Positions 51,355 through 59,845 of a stretch of 64,000 nt of DNA are shown in pieces (position 1 is the stretch's first letter; each line of letters starts with the position of its first letter). Below the pieces are notes generated by a model. That model had not been told where the DNA came from. It ran no database searches and was given only the letters and a program-made list of their open reading frames with translations. Origin of the DNA: Labilibaculum antarcticum (GTDB lineage Bacteria; Bacteroidota; Bacteroidia; Bacteroidales; Marinifilaceae); the NCBI RefSeq assembly GCF_002356295.1, contig NZ_AP018042.1, positions 4,930,361-4,994,360 on the forward strand, given 5' to 3'. A program made the position numbers and the translations under genes.

Positions 51355-53448
51355 TTGAATATCACTATAGTTTCAGAATACTCCTTGTGGTGGGTATTGC
51401 CCTTTGCTTTAGTTTCATTCTTACTTGTTGTCTGGGTTTATTTTTTCAAAAGGCCATATCATAAGGATCTTTCTTTGCCTAAACTTTACATTTTGGCATT
51501 TTTGCGAGGGTTTTCAATTTTATTACTCCTTTTGTTAATTCTGGAACCAAAATTAAAATATTCGTCAGAAAAAATAGAAAAACCTCTTTTGGTTTTTGCT
51601 CAGGATAACTCTAAATCTATTGGCTTGAGCAGTGATTCATTATTTTATTTGAATGAATACCCTTCTGAAATTGAGAAATTTCTGGAATCATTGAATTCAG
51701 AATTTGAGATTAAGAAAATTAGTTTTGGGAGTGAAGTAAAGGAATTATCGAATTTTGATTATTCAGAAACAAATACGAATTTTTCCGATTTGTTTGAATT
51801 TTTGAAAAATAATTACGGGAATTCTAGTAATGTTCAGGTTGTTATTGCTAGCGATGGCTTGTACAATAAGGGAAGTAATCCTAGATACGATTTACAAGAC
51901 GTAAGTTTCCCAATACACACTTTACAGTTAGGAGACACAGCTCGTATTGAAGATGTTTCGGTGATGTCTGTTAAAACAAACGAACTAGGGTTTGTGAATA
52001 GCAAATTACCTGTCAGGATTGGTGTAAAAGCAACTAATTTCGATTCGGAATTGGTGCAACTGAAAATTTCCAAGGGGTCAAAGATTTTGATTTCTGATGA
52101 AATTCGAATCAAAAATAATTCATTCTATATTGAAAAAGACTTTTTTATAACACCCGAAAAGGCAGGTTTGCAAAAGTTTAAAGTGGATATCATTGCAGAT
52201 AAGAATGAACATTCTAAAATCAATAATCACTACGAATTTGTTGTTGATGTATTGGATAATCAACGAAAAATAGCAATATGTTTTGATCAATATCATCCCG
52301 ATATTGCTGCTATTCAATCGGCAGTTAATGAAAATTTGAATTTTACAGTCGAATTAATAAACCTGGCCCAGAAACAAGCTGATCTCGGGAAATATAATTT
52401 GGTAGTTCTTTATCAGATTCCATCTCATCTGAATTCTTATTCTGGCTTTTTGCAGCAAATTCAACAAAAGGAAATTCCCATTTTAATGGTTGTTGGTGGC
52501 AACTCAGATATTTCAGCAGTAAATAAATTGAATTTGGGCGTAACTATTTCAGGAAATGAAAGTATTTTTTCAGAATCGTCGTTTGTTGGTAACGAGACTT
52601 TTAACTTATTCGATTTAAAGAAGTCTAATCGAGAAATATTAGAGAAGATGCCACCTTTACTATCTCCATTGGGGATTTATGATTTCAGTTCAGAACATCA
52701 GGTTATCGGATACCAAGGCATTAAATCAATTCAAACCACTAATCCTCAAATTGCTTTTACACATCGGGATAATCAAAAAACGGCATGGATTTTTGGGGAG
52801 GGAGTCTGGCGTTGGAAATTGCATTTGGCACGAATGAATGAATCTCCTATGGTATTTGTTGATTTGATAAACCAAGTAGTTCAGTATTTATCTTTAAAGA
52901 TAGACCGAAATCAACTAGTTGTTAAATATGCCAAATCTGTTTCAGAAGGAGATGAAATAGTATTTGATGTTGAGATGTATAATAAGAGTTATGAGCTGGT
53001 TAACCAAGCTAATATGGATTTTATACTGACTAATCAGGAGGGCAAATCATTTAACTATAGTTTTGAAAAACGATCGGGTAAATATCAATTGAAAATCAAA
53101 GCATTGACTAAAGGCAATTATTCGTTTGTTGCGAAAACGCAGGAGATTGAAAATAATTTGGAACAAACAGGGCAATTTATTGTTAGTTCTAATAGTACAG
53201 AAAGTAATAATTTGCAGGCCGATTTGAAAATGTTGTCACAAATTTCAAGTTTAAGTGAAGGAGAAGTTTTTGGATTATCCGAACTACCGGAAATAGTAAA
53301 GAAAATTAGGGGAAATGAACATTCACAATCTACTTTATCGGTGGAAACTAAATATGGTAATTTAATTGAAATGTTATTTTTATTAATTATTATTATCATA
53401 TTAATGATCTCGGAATGGTTTTTGAGAAAGTATTGGCTTGGAATTTGA
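51355..53448 (+). CDS. Membrane protein with VWA-like domain (BatA/B-like)
   Basis: The 697-residue protein has two N-terminal transmembrane helices (about 11-30 and 45-63). A von Willebrand A-like domain (about 78-200) has the MIDAS motif DNSKS (Asp84, Ser86, Ser88) and VVIASDGLYNKGSNP. Large extracytoplasmic beta-rich regions follow (about 205-660), then a C-terminal helix (about 675-695). This arrangement resembles the large BatA/BatB-type proteins of Bacteroidota and the related glutamine-amidotransferase-like membrane proteins. The start is a TTG at 51355; no ATG is available before the first helix. The function is unknown. Confidence 0.8.
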   Translation: MNITIVSEYSLWWVLPFALVSFLLVVWVYFFKRPYHKDLSLPKLYILAFLRGFSILLLLLLILEPKLKYSSEKIEKPLLVFAQDNSKSIGLSSDSLFYLNEYPSEIEKFLESLNSEFEIKKISFGSEVKELSNFDYSETNTNFSDLFEFLKNNYGNSSNVQVVIASDGLYNKGSNPRYDLQDVSFPIHTLQLGDTARIEDVSVMSVKTNELGFVNSKLPVRIGVKATNFDSELVQLKISKGSKILISDEIRIKNNSFYIEKDFFITPEKAGLQKFKVDIIADKNEHSKINNHYEFVVDVLDNQRKIAICFDQYHPDIAAIQSAVNENLNFTVELINLAQKQADLGKYNLVVLYQIPSHLNSYSGFLQQIQQKEIPILMVVGGNSDISAVNKLNLGVTISGNESIFSESSFVGNETFNLFDLKKSNREILEKMPPLLSPLGIYDFSSEHQVIGYQGIKSIQTTNPQIAFTHRDNQKTAWIFGEGVWRWKLHLARMNESPMVFVDLINQVVQYLSLKIDRNQLVVKYAKSVSEGDEIVFDVEMYNKSYELVNQANMDFILTNQEGKSFNYSFEKRSGKYQLKIKALTKGNYSFVAKTQEIENNLEQTGQFIVSSNSTESNNLQADLKMLSQISSLSEGEVFGLSELPEIVKKIRGNEHSQSTLSVETKYGNLIEMLFLLIIIIILMISEWFLRKYWLGI

Positions 53449-53506
53449 ATCTCAAAAGTGAAAAATTAATCAAATGAATAAACGTTTATCTACTCTACTT
53501 GTAAAT

Positions 53507-54535
53507 ATGAAAAGGATATTTATTATTGTAATCTCCTTATTTTTATTGGTATCCTGTAAAACTCTTTCTATCTACAGTTTTCAAGGTCTAAACGCGCCTA
53601 AGGTTATTATTCCGTCTGATGTGAAGACGATAGGCTTTGTTGATAGAAATACCAGTTTTAAAATTGATTCCGTAAGTCAAATTTACACTGTTAACAGTAC
53701 CCTTCTTATCGATACAACCGATTATAATATTGTTTTATCGACAAATTGTTATCAGGGTTTTACTGAGAATTTATCAGAGTATTTAGCAATGGATTCTATT
53801 CCATTTATTCAGTTGGATAAAAAGGAAATGAAAGGTAACAGAAACTATAAACCAATGAAATGGGATCTTGTAGATAGTATCTGTGCGAGTACTGGATCGG
53901 ATGTTTTAATTTGTCTAGAAGATATTCAGTTGTATAATAATTACACCGTTTTTGAAGATGTATTATATTATGGAATTGCTGATGTTAATTTTTATGCTGT
54001 TTGGAGAATATACGACCCTTTAAAGCAGACATATCTTGATGAACAAATAGTAATTGATAGTTTGTTTTCCGAAGTAACATCACCTTCATACAATAGATTA
54101 ATTGAAGATAAATTACCAAAAAGGAAAGACCTTTTCAAGGATGTATCTTATCAGATTGGAAATCAATATGCAGACATGCTTGCGCCTAAATGGATTGATA
54201 TAACTAGAAAATATTTTGCCTCTGGTGATGACCGATTAGCCATTTCAAAATATTATATTGATCGCGGTGATTGGGAGAGTCCAATAATCTTATGGACGGA
54301 AATATCGAATGAAGATGACTTTAAACTTGCCGGAAGAGCTTGTTACAATTTGGCTTTCGCAAATGAAATTAAGGGAGATTTTTTAACCGCTAATCAATGG
54401 ATTCTAAAATCAATTTATAATTATAAAAAACTTAAGTCTTTACCTTCCGAATTCAAAATCGTTAAAAAATATACATTGGAACTTAACGAGAGAACTAAAA
54501 ACAAAGAGAAATTGGATCGTTTTTTTGGAGAATAA
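53507..54535 (+). CDS. DUF6340-family lipoprotein
   Basis: The 342-residue lipoprotein has a lipobox LLVSC near residue 17, followed by DUF6340-type sequence with VIIPSDVKTIGFVDRN, VLICLEDIQLYNNY and helical TPR-like C-terminal repeats (AGRACYNLAFANEIKGDFLTANQWILKS). It should be anchored in the periplasm or on the cell surface. The ATG at 53507 gives a typical lipoprotein signal; the ATG at 53474 would add 11 residues and is less likely. It follows the VWA gene by 58 bases and may share its transcript. The function is unknown. Confidence 0.8.
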   Translation: MKRIFIIVISLFLLVSCKTLSIYSFQGLNAPKVIIPSDVKTIGFVDRNTSFKIDSVSQIYTVNSTLLIDTTDYNIVLSTNCYQGFTENLSEYLAMDSIPFIQLDKKEMKGNRNYKPMKWDLVDSICASTGSDVLICLEDIQLYNNYTVFEDVLYYGIADVNFYAVWRIYDPLKQTYLDEQIVIDSLFSEVTSPSYNRLIEDKLPKRKDLFKDVSYQIGNQYADMLAPKWIDITRKYFASGDDRLAISKYYIDRGDWESPIILWTEISNEDDFKLAGRACYNLAFANEIKGDFLTANQWILKSIYNYKKLKSLPSEFKIVKKYTLELNERTKNKEKLDRFFGE

Positions 54536-54556
54536 TTTTACTTGAATAAAAAATAT

Positions 54557-54589
54557 AACCCTGAAGAGATTATTCTATCAGGGTTTTTT
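54557..54589 (+). terminator. Terminator after the DUF6340 gene
   Basis: The stem AACCCTGA / TCAGGGTT with a 13-base loop ends in a T tract. The T tract runs into the -7 element of the next gene (54589-54596). Confidence 0.8.
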
Positions 54590-54596
54590 AATTTTG
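54589..54596 (+). promoter_or_regulatory. -7 element upstream of the Ste24-like gene
   Basis: TAATTTTG matches TAnnTTTG and lies 29 bases before the start codon, immediately behind the upstream terminator. Confidence 0.4.
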
Positions 54597-54625
54597 TACT
54601 TTATAATAAATCAATATTATCATAA

Positions 54626-55864
54626 ATGACGTCAACAGGAATACTTTATATCATTCTAGGTATACTAACAGTAGATTTTATTTTAGAACGGTTTTTGGAA
54701 TACCTTAATCATCAAAAATGGTCGCCAATTCTTCCGAAAGCATTAGAGGGTATTTACGATCAGGAAAAATATCATCAATCTCAGAACTATCAAAAAGACA
54801 AGTTAATGCCGTCTTTACTATCATCAAGTATTGGTTTTGTAGCTACGGTTTTAATGATTGCACTGGGCGGTTTTGCTTGGGTTGATGAGCTGGCAAGGAA
54901 TTATTTCGATCATCCAATAGCAATTGCGTTAGCCTTTTTTGGGGTTATCATGTTTTTCTCAAGTATACTTGGATTGCCTTTTTCGTACTACTCTACATTT
55001 GTAATAGAGGAGAAGTATGGTTTTAACAGAACAAGTTTAAAAACCTTTGTTTTAGACAAATTGAAAGGAGGATTACTAAGTATCGTAATTGGTGGTGGTA
55101 TTTTAGCTCTTATAATATGGATTTATTTGCAGACCACAACCAACTTTTGGTGGATGGCGTGGTTGGTAATTGCTTTTTTCATGATTTTCATGGCCATGTT
55201 TTACTCTTCTTTATTGGTTCCCTTATTTAATAAGCAAACACCTTTGGAAGAAGGTGAATTAAAAGATGAGATCAGTAAATTTGCGGGTAAGGTCGGTTTT
55301 AAATTGGATAACGTATACGTAATGAATGGTTCCAAACGATCATCGAAAGGAAATGCATACTTTAGTGGATTTGGCTCTAAAAAAAGGATTGTTCTGTTTG
55401 ATACATTAATTAATGATTTGAGCAAAGAGGAGATTGTTGCGGTTTTGGCACATGAAATTGGCCACTATAAAAAGAAACATACACTTAGCGGTATATTATT
55501 ATCCTTACTGCAAACTGGATTTATGTTTTACATCTTTTCACTCATTATTTCAAATCCCCTTTTATCAGAAGCATTAGGAGCCAAGCAGCATGGATTTCAT
55601 TTGGGATTAATTGCATTTGGAATTTTGTATTCTCCTATTTCAACTTTTTTAGGCTTGGGAATGAATTTATTATCACGTAAGAATGAATACGAGGCCGATG
55701 ATTATGCCTTGAAGAACTACGATGGGAAAGCCTTAGGCAATGCTTTAAAAAAGCTGTCTGTTAGCTCCTTGAGTAATTTAACGCCGCATCCGGTTTATGT
55801 GTTCTTTTACTATTCTCATCCTAGTCTTTTACAACGATTAAAAGCATTACAGTTAATAAAATAA
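54626..55864 (+). CDS. M48 (Ste24-like) membrane zinc protease
   Basis: The 412-residue protein has an N-terminal M48 extension and about seven hydrophobic segments. The catalytic motif is HEIGH (276-280), and the third zinc ligand is Glu356 in NEYEADDYAL. It matches bacterial CAAX-protease/Ste24-type M48 peptidases, integral membrane proteases that degrade misfolded or prenylated-type substrates in eukaryotes. The bacterial substrate is not known. It lies four bases before cinA and is co-transcribed with it. Confidence 0.93.
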   Translation: MTSTGILYIILGILTVDFILERFLEYLNHQKWSPILPKALEGIYDQEKYHQSQNYQKDKLMPSLLSSSIGFVATVLMIALGGFAWVDELARNYFDHPIAIALAFFGVIMFFSSILGLPFSYYSTFVIEEKYGFNRTSLKTFVLDKLKGGLLSIVIGGGILALIIWIYLQTTTNFWWMAWLVIAFFMIFMAMFYSSLLVPLFNKQTPLEEGELKDEISKFAGKVGFKLDNVYVMNGSKRSSKGNAYFSGFGSKKRIVLFDTLINDLSKEEIVAVLAHEIGHYKKKHTLSGILLSLLQTGFMFYIFSLIISNPLLSEALGAKQHGFHLGLIAFGILYSPISTFLGLGMNLLSRKNEYEADDYALKNYDGKALGNALKKLSVSSLSNLTPHPVYVFFYYSHPSLLQRLKALQLIK

Positions 55865-55868
55865 GCAA

Positions 55869-57107
55869 ATGCAAGCAGAGATAATTACAATTGGCGATGA
55901 AATTCTAATTGGTCAAATTGTTGATACCAATTCAGCATGGATGGCTAAAGAATTAAATGGTATAGGTATTAATGTTGGGAAAATAACCAGTATATCAGAT
56001 CAAAAAAATGATATAGTAAGTTCCCTAAAACAGGCAATGGAAAGAGTTTCCCTTGTTTTAATTACGGGAGGTTTAGGACCAACAAATGATGACATAACCC
56101 AAAAGACTTTAAGTGACTTTTTCGGGATGAGTTTAGTCCAGAATGATTTGTTGTATGCTAAAATTGAGCAACGACTTGGGGATAGAGGAATTTCTATGAA
56201 TCATTTTAATCGGGAACAGGCTTTAGTGCCAGATGGAGCAAGGATAATTCAGAATAATCATGGTACAGCTCCTTGTATGTGGTTTGAAAAAGAGGGGAAA
56301 GTAGTCATTTCAATGCCAGGTGTTCCTTTCGAGATGAAAGGAATCATGCAGGATGAGATTTTAAAATCATTGGCGCAGCACTTTTCTACACCGGTTATTT
56401 TGCACAAAACAATTATGACCGAAGGAATTGGAGAATCTGTGCTGGCTGAAATGTTGATAGATTGGGAGGCTAATTTACCAAATTGTGTGAAATTAGCTTA
56501 TTTACCTTCCCCCGGACTTGTTCGTTTAAGAATGAGTCTTACAGGTGATGATGAAAATAAATTGAAAAGAGTTATTGAGGAACAGCTAGACAAATTAAGG
56601 GAAATAATTCCGGCGAATATATTCGGATATGATGATTATCCTATTGAATTGTCAGTCGCTAAACTATTATCCGATAAGGGAAAAAGTTTAGGAACTGCAG
56701 AAAGTTGCACTGGAGGGAATGTTGCTCATTTACTAACTTCTCATGCTGGTAGTTCTGCTTATTTTAAAGGTGCTGTTGTTGCTTATTCGAATGAGGTAAA
56801 AGAGAATGTTTTGCAGGTGAATGCGGCGGATTTAGAAAAATATGGCGCAGTAAGTCAAGAAGTTGTTGAGCAGATGGCTATCGGTGCCCAAAAACTACTA
56901 AATACCGATTATGCAATTGCAACATCAGGAATAGCTGGTCCGGATGGTGGTACTGTAGAAAAGCCGGTTGGAACTGTTTGGATTGCTGTAGCAGGACCGG
57001 AAGAAGTGATTTCTCATAAATTTTATTTGTATAAAAATAGAGAAAGAAATATTCGGGTGGCCTCGTTGAATGCATTAAATATGTTACGTAAAATACTTGA
57101 AAAGTAA
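55869..57107 (+). CDS. cinA: CinA-family protein (nicotinamide-nucleotide amidase type)
   Basis: The 412-residue protein has an N-terminal MoaB/COG1058 domain (MQAEIITIGDEILIGQIVDTN, with GGLGPTNDD) and a C-terminal CinA/PncC domain (about 255-405) with AESCTGGNVAHLLT, GAVVAYSNEVK and TSGIAGPDGGT. Related proteins hydrolyse NMN (PncC) and ADP-ribose in NAD recycling. It is competence-induced in some Firmicutes, but nothing here suggests competence. It follows the Ste24-like gene and is closed by a terminator. Confidence 0.95.
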   Translation: MQAEIITIGDEILIGQIVDTNSAWMAKELNGIGINVGKITSISDQKNDIVSSLKQAMERVSLVLITGGLGPTNDDITQKTLSDFFGMSLVQNDLLYAKIEQRLGDRGISMNHFNREQALVPDGARIIQNNHGTAPCMWFEKEGKVVISMPGVPFEMKGIMQDEILKSLAQHFSTPVILHKTIMTEGIGESVLAEMLIDWEANLPNCVKLAYLPSPGLVRLRMSLTGDDENKLKRVIEEQLDKLREIIPANIFGYDDYPIELSVAKLLSDKGKSLGTAESCTGGNVAHLLTSHAGSSAYFKGAVVAYSNEVKENVLQVNAADLEKYGAVSQEVVEQMAIGAQKLLNTDYAIATSGIAGPDGGTVEKPVGTVWIAVAGPEEVISHKFYLYKNRERNIRVASLNALNMLRKILEK

Positions 57108-57131
57108 AAAGAGATTAATGTCTTTATATAT

Positions 57132-57165
57132 AAAGGTTTTCCAGTTCATGGAGAGCCTTTTTTTT
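57132..57165 (+). terminator. Terminator after cinA
   Basis: The stem AAAGG.TTTCCA / TGGA.GCCTTT with a short loop, followed by eight T residues, lies 25 bases past the cinA stop. Confidence 0.8.
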
Positions 57166-57176
57166 ATGCAATTAAT

Positions 57177-57196
57177 AATGTGAGAAATTTCACATT
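57177..57196. promoter_or_regulatory. Inverted repeat upstream of the efflux operon
   Basis: AATGTGA-GAAATT-TCACATT has seven-base perfect arms and a six-base centre. It lies 109 bases before the consensus -33 element of the efflux operon. The size and shape suit a TetR/AcrR-type operator, but no regulator gene is adjacent. The function is inferred. Confidence 0.4.
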
Positions 57197-57304
57197 ATCT
57201 TAAGTTGCTATTGTTTTTAGTCTTCTAAATATCTAAATTTCAATTACTATAAATAAAATCAAAGTTAAGATAGAAATATAATAATAACTATACACATGTA
57301 GATA

Positions 57305-57336
57305 TTTGGATGTTTTAATATTCTTGCTTAGATTTG
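57305..57336 (+). promoter_or_regulatory. Consensus promoter of the TolC/HlyD/RND operon
   Basis: TTTG (57305-57308) and TAGATTTG (57329-57336) match both Bacteroidota elements with a 20-base spacing. The likely mRNA start near 57343 shows that translation begins at the ATG at 57363, not at the upstream in-frame codon (57306). Confidence 0.7.
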
Positions 57337-57362
57337 ATCCGAAATTAAAAGAACATAGAAAC

Positions 57363-58697
57363 ATGCGAAACCTTAAAATTTATTTCATTTTACTTCTAGT
57401 CTTGGGCTTTTCTCTTAATGGAAAATCGCAAACTGTAGAATTGAAGTTAAGTTTGAAAGAAGCCTTAGTAAAAGCTTCAGAAAATAATTGGGAAATTAAT
57501 AAGGCGAAGGCACAGGGTAGTGTTGCCAAGGCTGAATTCCGCCAAACAAACTCGGTTTTCTTACCCATATTGAATCTTTCCCACACGGGAATAGTTACTA
57601 ACGATCCTTTAAGCAGTTTTGGATTCAAATTGAAGCAGGAGATAACTACTGAAGCTGACTTTAATCCACTGTTGCTAAATGATCCTGGTCAGACCAAAAA
57701 TTTCAATACTAAAATTGAGGTTCTGCAGCCATTAATTAATATCGACGGAATTTATGGTAGAAGAGCGGCTAATGCAAAAATGAAAGCAGTTGATTACAGA
57801 ACTGAAAGAACCATAAACTTTACAAAGTTTGAGGTGAAAAAGGCATACTATCAGCTTGAGTTGGCACAGGAAGCTGTTTTTGTTTTGGAAGCATCAAAGT
57901 TGGCCGCGGCTTCAGCTTTACAGCTTACTGAAAATAATTTGAAGCAAGGCTTTGTGCAAGAAGCTGATTTGTTGTCTGCAAAAGTAAGAGTTCTGGAATT
58001 AGATAATCAGTTAGCTGATGCAAATAATAATAAGAAGGGTGCAGGAGAATTTTTGGCTTATTTATTAGGTATGGATATTAATGTTGTGATTGTAACAACA
58101 GATTCTCTAGAGAAAAAACCATCCCTGCTAAATGGTTTAGAACAGTCATCTCAAATTGAAAACCGCTCCGATTTGAATGCATATAGAAAAGGTGTAGAGG
58201 CAAGAGAAAATATGCTTAAATCTGAGAAGATGCAGTTTCTTCCCCGCTTAAATGCTTTTGGTGCTTACGAATGGAATGATGATAAACTCTTCGGAACTTC
58301 TGCTAATAATTATATGATTGGAGCCAGTTTATCGTGGACTTTATTTAATGGCTATAAAAATATCGGCAAAGTTCAAAAGGCGAAGGCCGAGTTAAAAATC
58401 TCTGAATTAAACTTCGCTGAATATTTATCCAAAAACACGATGGAAATTCAATCTGCAAAGAGAAATTTAAAAGTAGCATATGATAGAATTGAACTGAGCA
58501 AGTTAGCCAAAGAACAAGCTGAAGAGGCTCTTCGGATAAGAACCAACAGGTATAAGCAAGGATTGGAGAAAACAACGGATATATTATATACTGAGACTGT
58601 TTCAATGGCTCGAAATCTGGATTATATTAATAGTTTATACAACTATCATGTTGCGGTTTTTCAATTGGAATTATTACTGGAAAAGGAATTACAATAA
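57363..58697 (+). CDS. TolC-type outer-membrane efflux channel
   Basis: The 444-residue protein has a signal peptide (MRNLKIYFILLLVLGFSLNG...) and two OEP (outer-membrane efflux protein) repeats with long amphipathic helices. Landmarks are LSLKEALVKASENNWEINKAKA and NKAKAELKISELNFAEYLSK. It forms the trimeric outer-membrane exit duct. The start at 57363 is fixed by the signal peptide and the upstream promoter. It is the first gene of a TolC-HlyD-RND operon with a 25-base gap to the next gene. Confidence 0.92.
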   Translation: MRNLKIYFILLLVLGFSLNGKSQTVELKLSLKEALVKASENNWEINKAKAQGSVAKAEFRQTNSVFLPILNLSHTGIVTNDPLSSFGFKLKQEITTEADFNPLLLNDPGQTKNFNTKIEVLQPLINIDGIYGRRAANAKMKAVDYRTERTINFTKFEVKKAYYQLELAQEAVFVLEASKLAAASALQLTENNLKQGFVQEADLLSAKVRVLELDNQLADANNNKKGAGEFLAYLLGMDINVVIVTTDSLEKKPSLLNGLEQSSQIENRSDLNAYRKGVEARENMLKSEKMQFLPRLNAFGAYEWNDDKLFGTSANNYMIGASLSWTLFNGYKNIGKVQKAKAELKISELNFAEYLSKNTMEIQSAKRNLKVAYDRIELSKLAKEQAEEALRIRTNRYKQGLEKTTDILYTETVSMARNLDYINSLYNYHVAVFQLELLLEKELQ

Positions 58698-58722
58698 ACA
58701 ATCATAAAAAGAATCTACAGAT

Positions 58723-59811
58723 ATGAACTCAAGGAATTTTTTAATAATAGCATTGATAACACTAGGTGGTGGATTATCATTACAATCTTGTGGCGGAGAA
58801 AGTAAAGCAAAGGAGACGAAGAAGGTTGAGGTTAGTGTAGCTGTCGAAATAGCTAAATTGACAAATCAAGCTGAATTAATGAGCTTTTCAGGTAAAGTGG
58901 AAGCTGAGACACATTCAAATCTTAGTACGCGAATTATGGGGCAAATTGCTAAGATTAATGTAGAAACTGGTCAAAAGGTAAAGGTCGGTCAGGTTTTGGT
59001 TGAAATTCATGCAGAGGATATTCATGCTAAAAAAGCTCAGATAAAAGCAAATAAATTGGAGGCGGAAGCGGCCTATTCCAATGCGAAAAAAGATTATGAT
59101 CGTTATACTATATTGTTTGAACAAAAGAGCGCTTCTCAGAAAGAATTGGATGATATTACAACGCAATTCAATATGACAAAAGCACGATTGGAAGCTGTTA
59201 GTGAAATGGGAGTTGAGGTAGAGGAAATGCTTCGATATACAAGCATTAGGGCACCTTACAATGGTGTGATTACCAAAAAATATATGAATGCAGGTGATTT
59301 GGCTTCTCCGGGAATGCCATTGGTAGCTATCGAAAAGCAAGACGAATTTAAAGTGATGGCTCGAATTCCCGAAAAAGAAATTTTGAAAATCAAAAAGAAT
59401 GATACCGTTTTGGTTCAAATTAATGCATTGGGCAATGAGAAAATCAGTGCTTTTGTGGCGGAAGTAAATCCGTCTTCTCAATATACTGGCAATCAGTTCG
59501 AAGCGAAAATAATTTTGAAGCCTACCAGCGAACAAAAAAGCCGTTTATATAGTGGTATGTATGCGAATGTATTGATTGAAAAGGGAGGTATGCCATCTAT
59601 AATGATTCCTAAAAATGTGTTGATCCACAATGGACAATTAACTGGAATATATACAATAAGTCAGAGTGGTACAGCATTGTTACGTTGGGTAAGACTGGGA
59701 AAGACCATTGGTGACAAGGTTGAAATTCTATCGGGCTTAAGCGATGGTGAAAAATACATTACTTCCTATAAGGGAAAAATTTGGGATGGAGCCACAGTTA
59801 CTATTCAATAA
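58723..59811 (+). CDS. RND efflux membrane-fusion lipoprotein (HlyD type)
   Basis: The 362-residue periplasmic adaptor has a lipobox LQSC (acylated cysteine at about residue 23). The lipoyl/barrel-sandwich halves start with MSFSGKVEAETHSNLSTRIMGQIAKINVETGQKVKVGQVL, here separated by an alpha-hairpin (about 85-150). A beta-barrel and membrane-proximal domain follow, with TSIRAPYNGVITKKYMNAGD. It bridges the RND pump and TolC. A 34-base gap precedes the pump gene. Confidence 0.93.
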   Translation: MNSRNFLIIALITLGGGLSLQSCGGESKAKETKKVEVSVAVEIAKLTNQAELMSFSGKVEAETHSNLSTRIMGQIAKINVETGQKVKVGQVLVEIHAEDIHAKKAQIKANKLEAEAAYSNAKKDYDRYTILFEQKSASQKELDDITTQFNMTKARLEAVSEMGVEVEEMLRYTSIRAPYNGVITKKYMNAGDLASPGMPLVAIEKQDEFKVMARIPEKEILKIKKNDTVLVQINALGNEKISAFVAEVNPSSQYTGNQFEAKIILKPTSEQKSRLYSGMYANVLIEKGGMPSIMIPKNVLIHNGQLTGIYTISQSGTALLRWVRLGKTIGDKVEILSGLSDGEKYITSYKGKIWDGATVTIQ

Positions 59812-59845
59812 TTACAACCGATAGTTACAATCAAAATATAGACAC

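Noticed and set aside
57306-57362. Upstream in-frame extension of the TolC gene
   Set aside because: The consensus promoter (57305-57336) overlaps it, and the signal peptide begins at the ATG at 57363.
58915-59535. A 206-codon minus-strand frame opposite the HlyD gene
   Set aside because: It is antisense to a clear membrane-fusion protein, with an unnatural Phe/Ile/His-rich composition.
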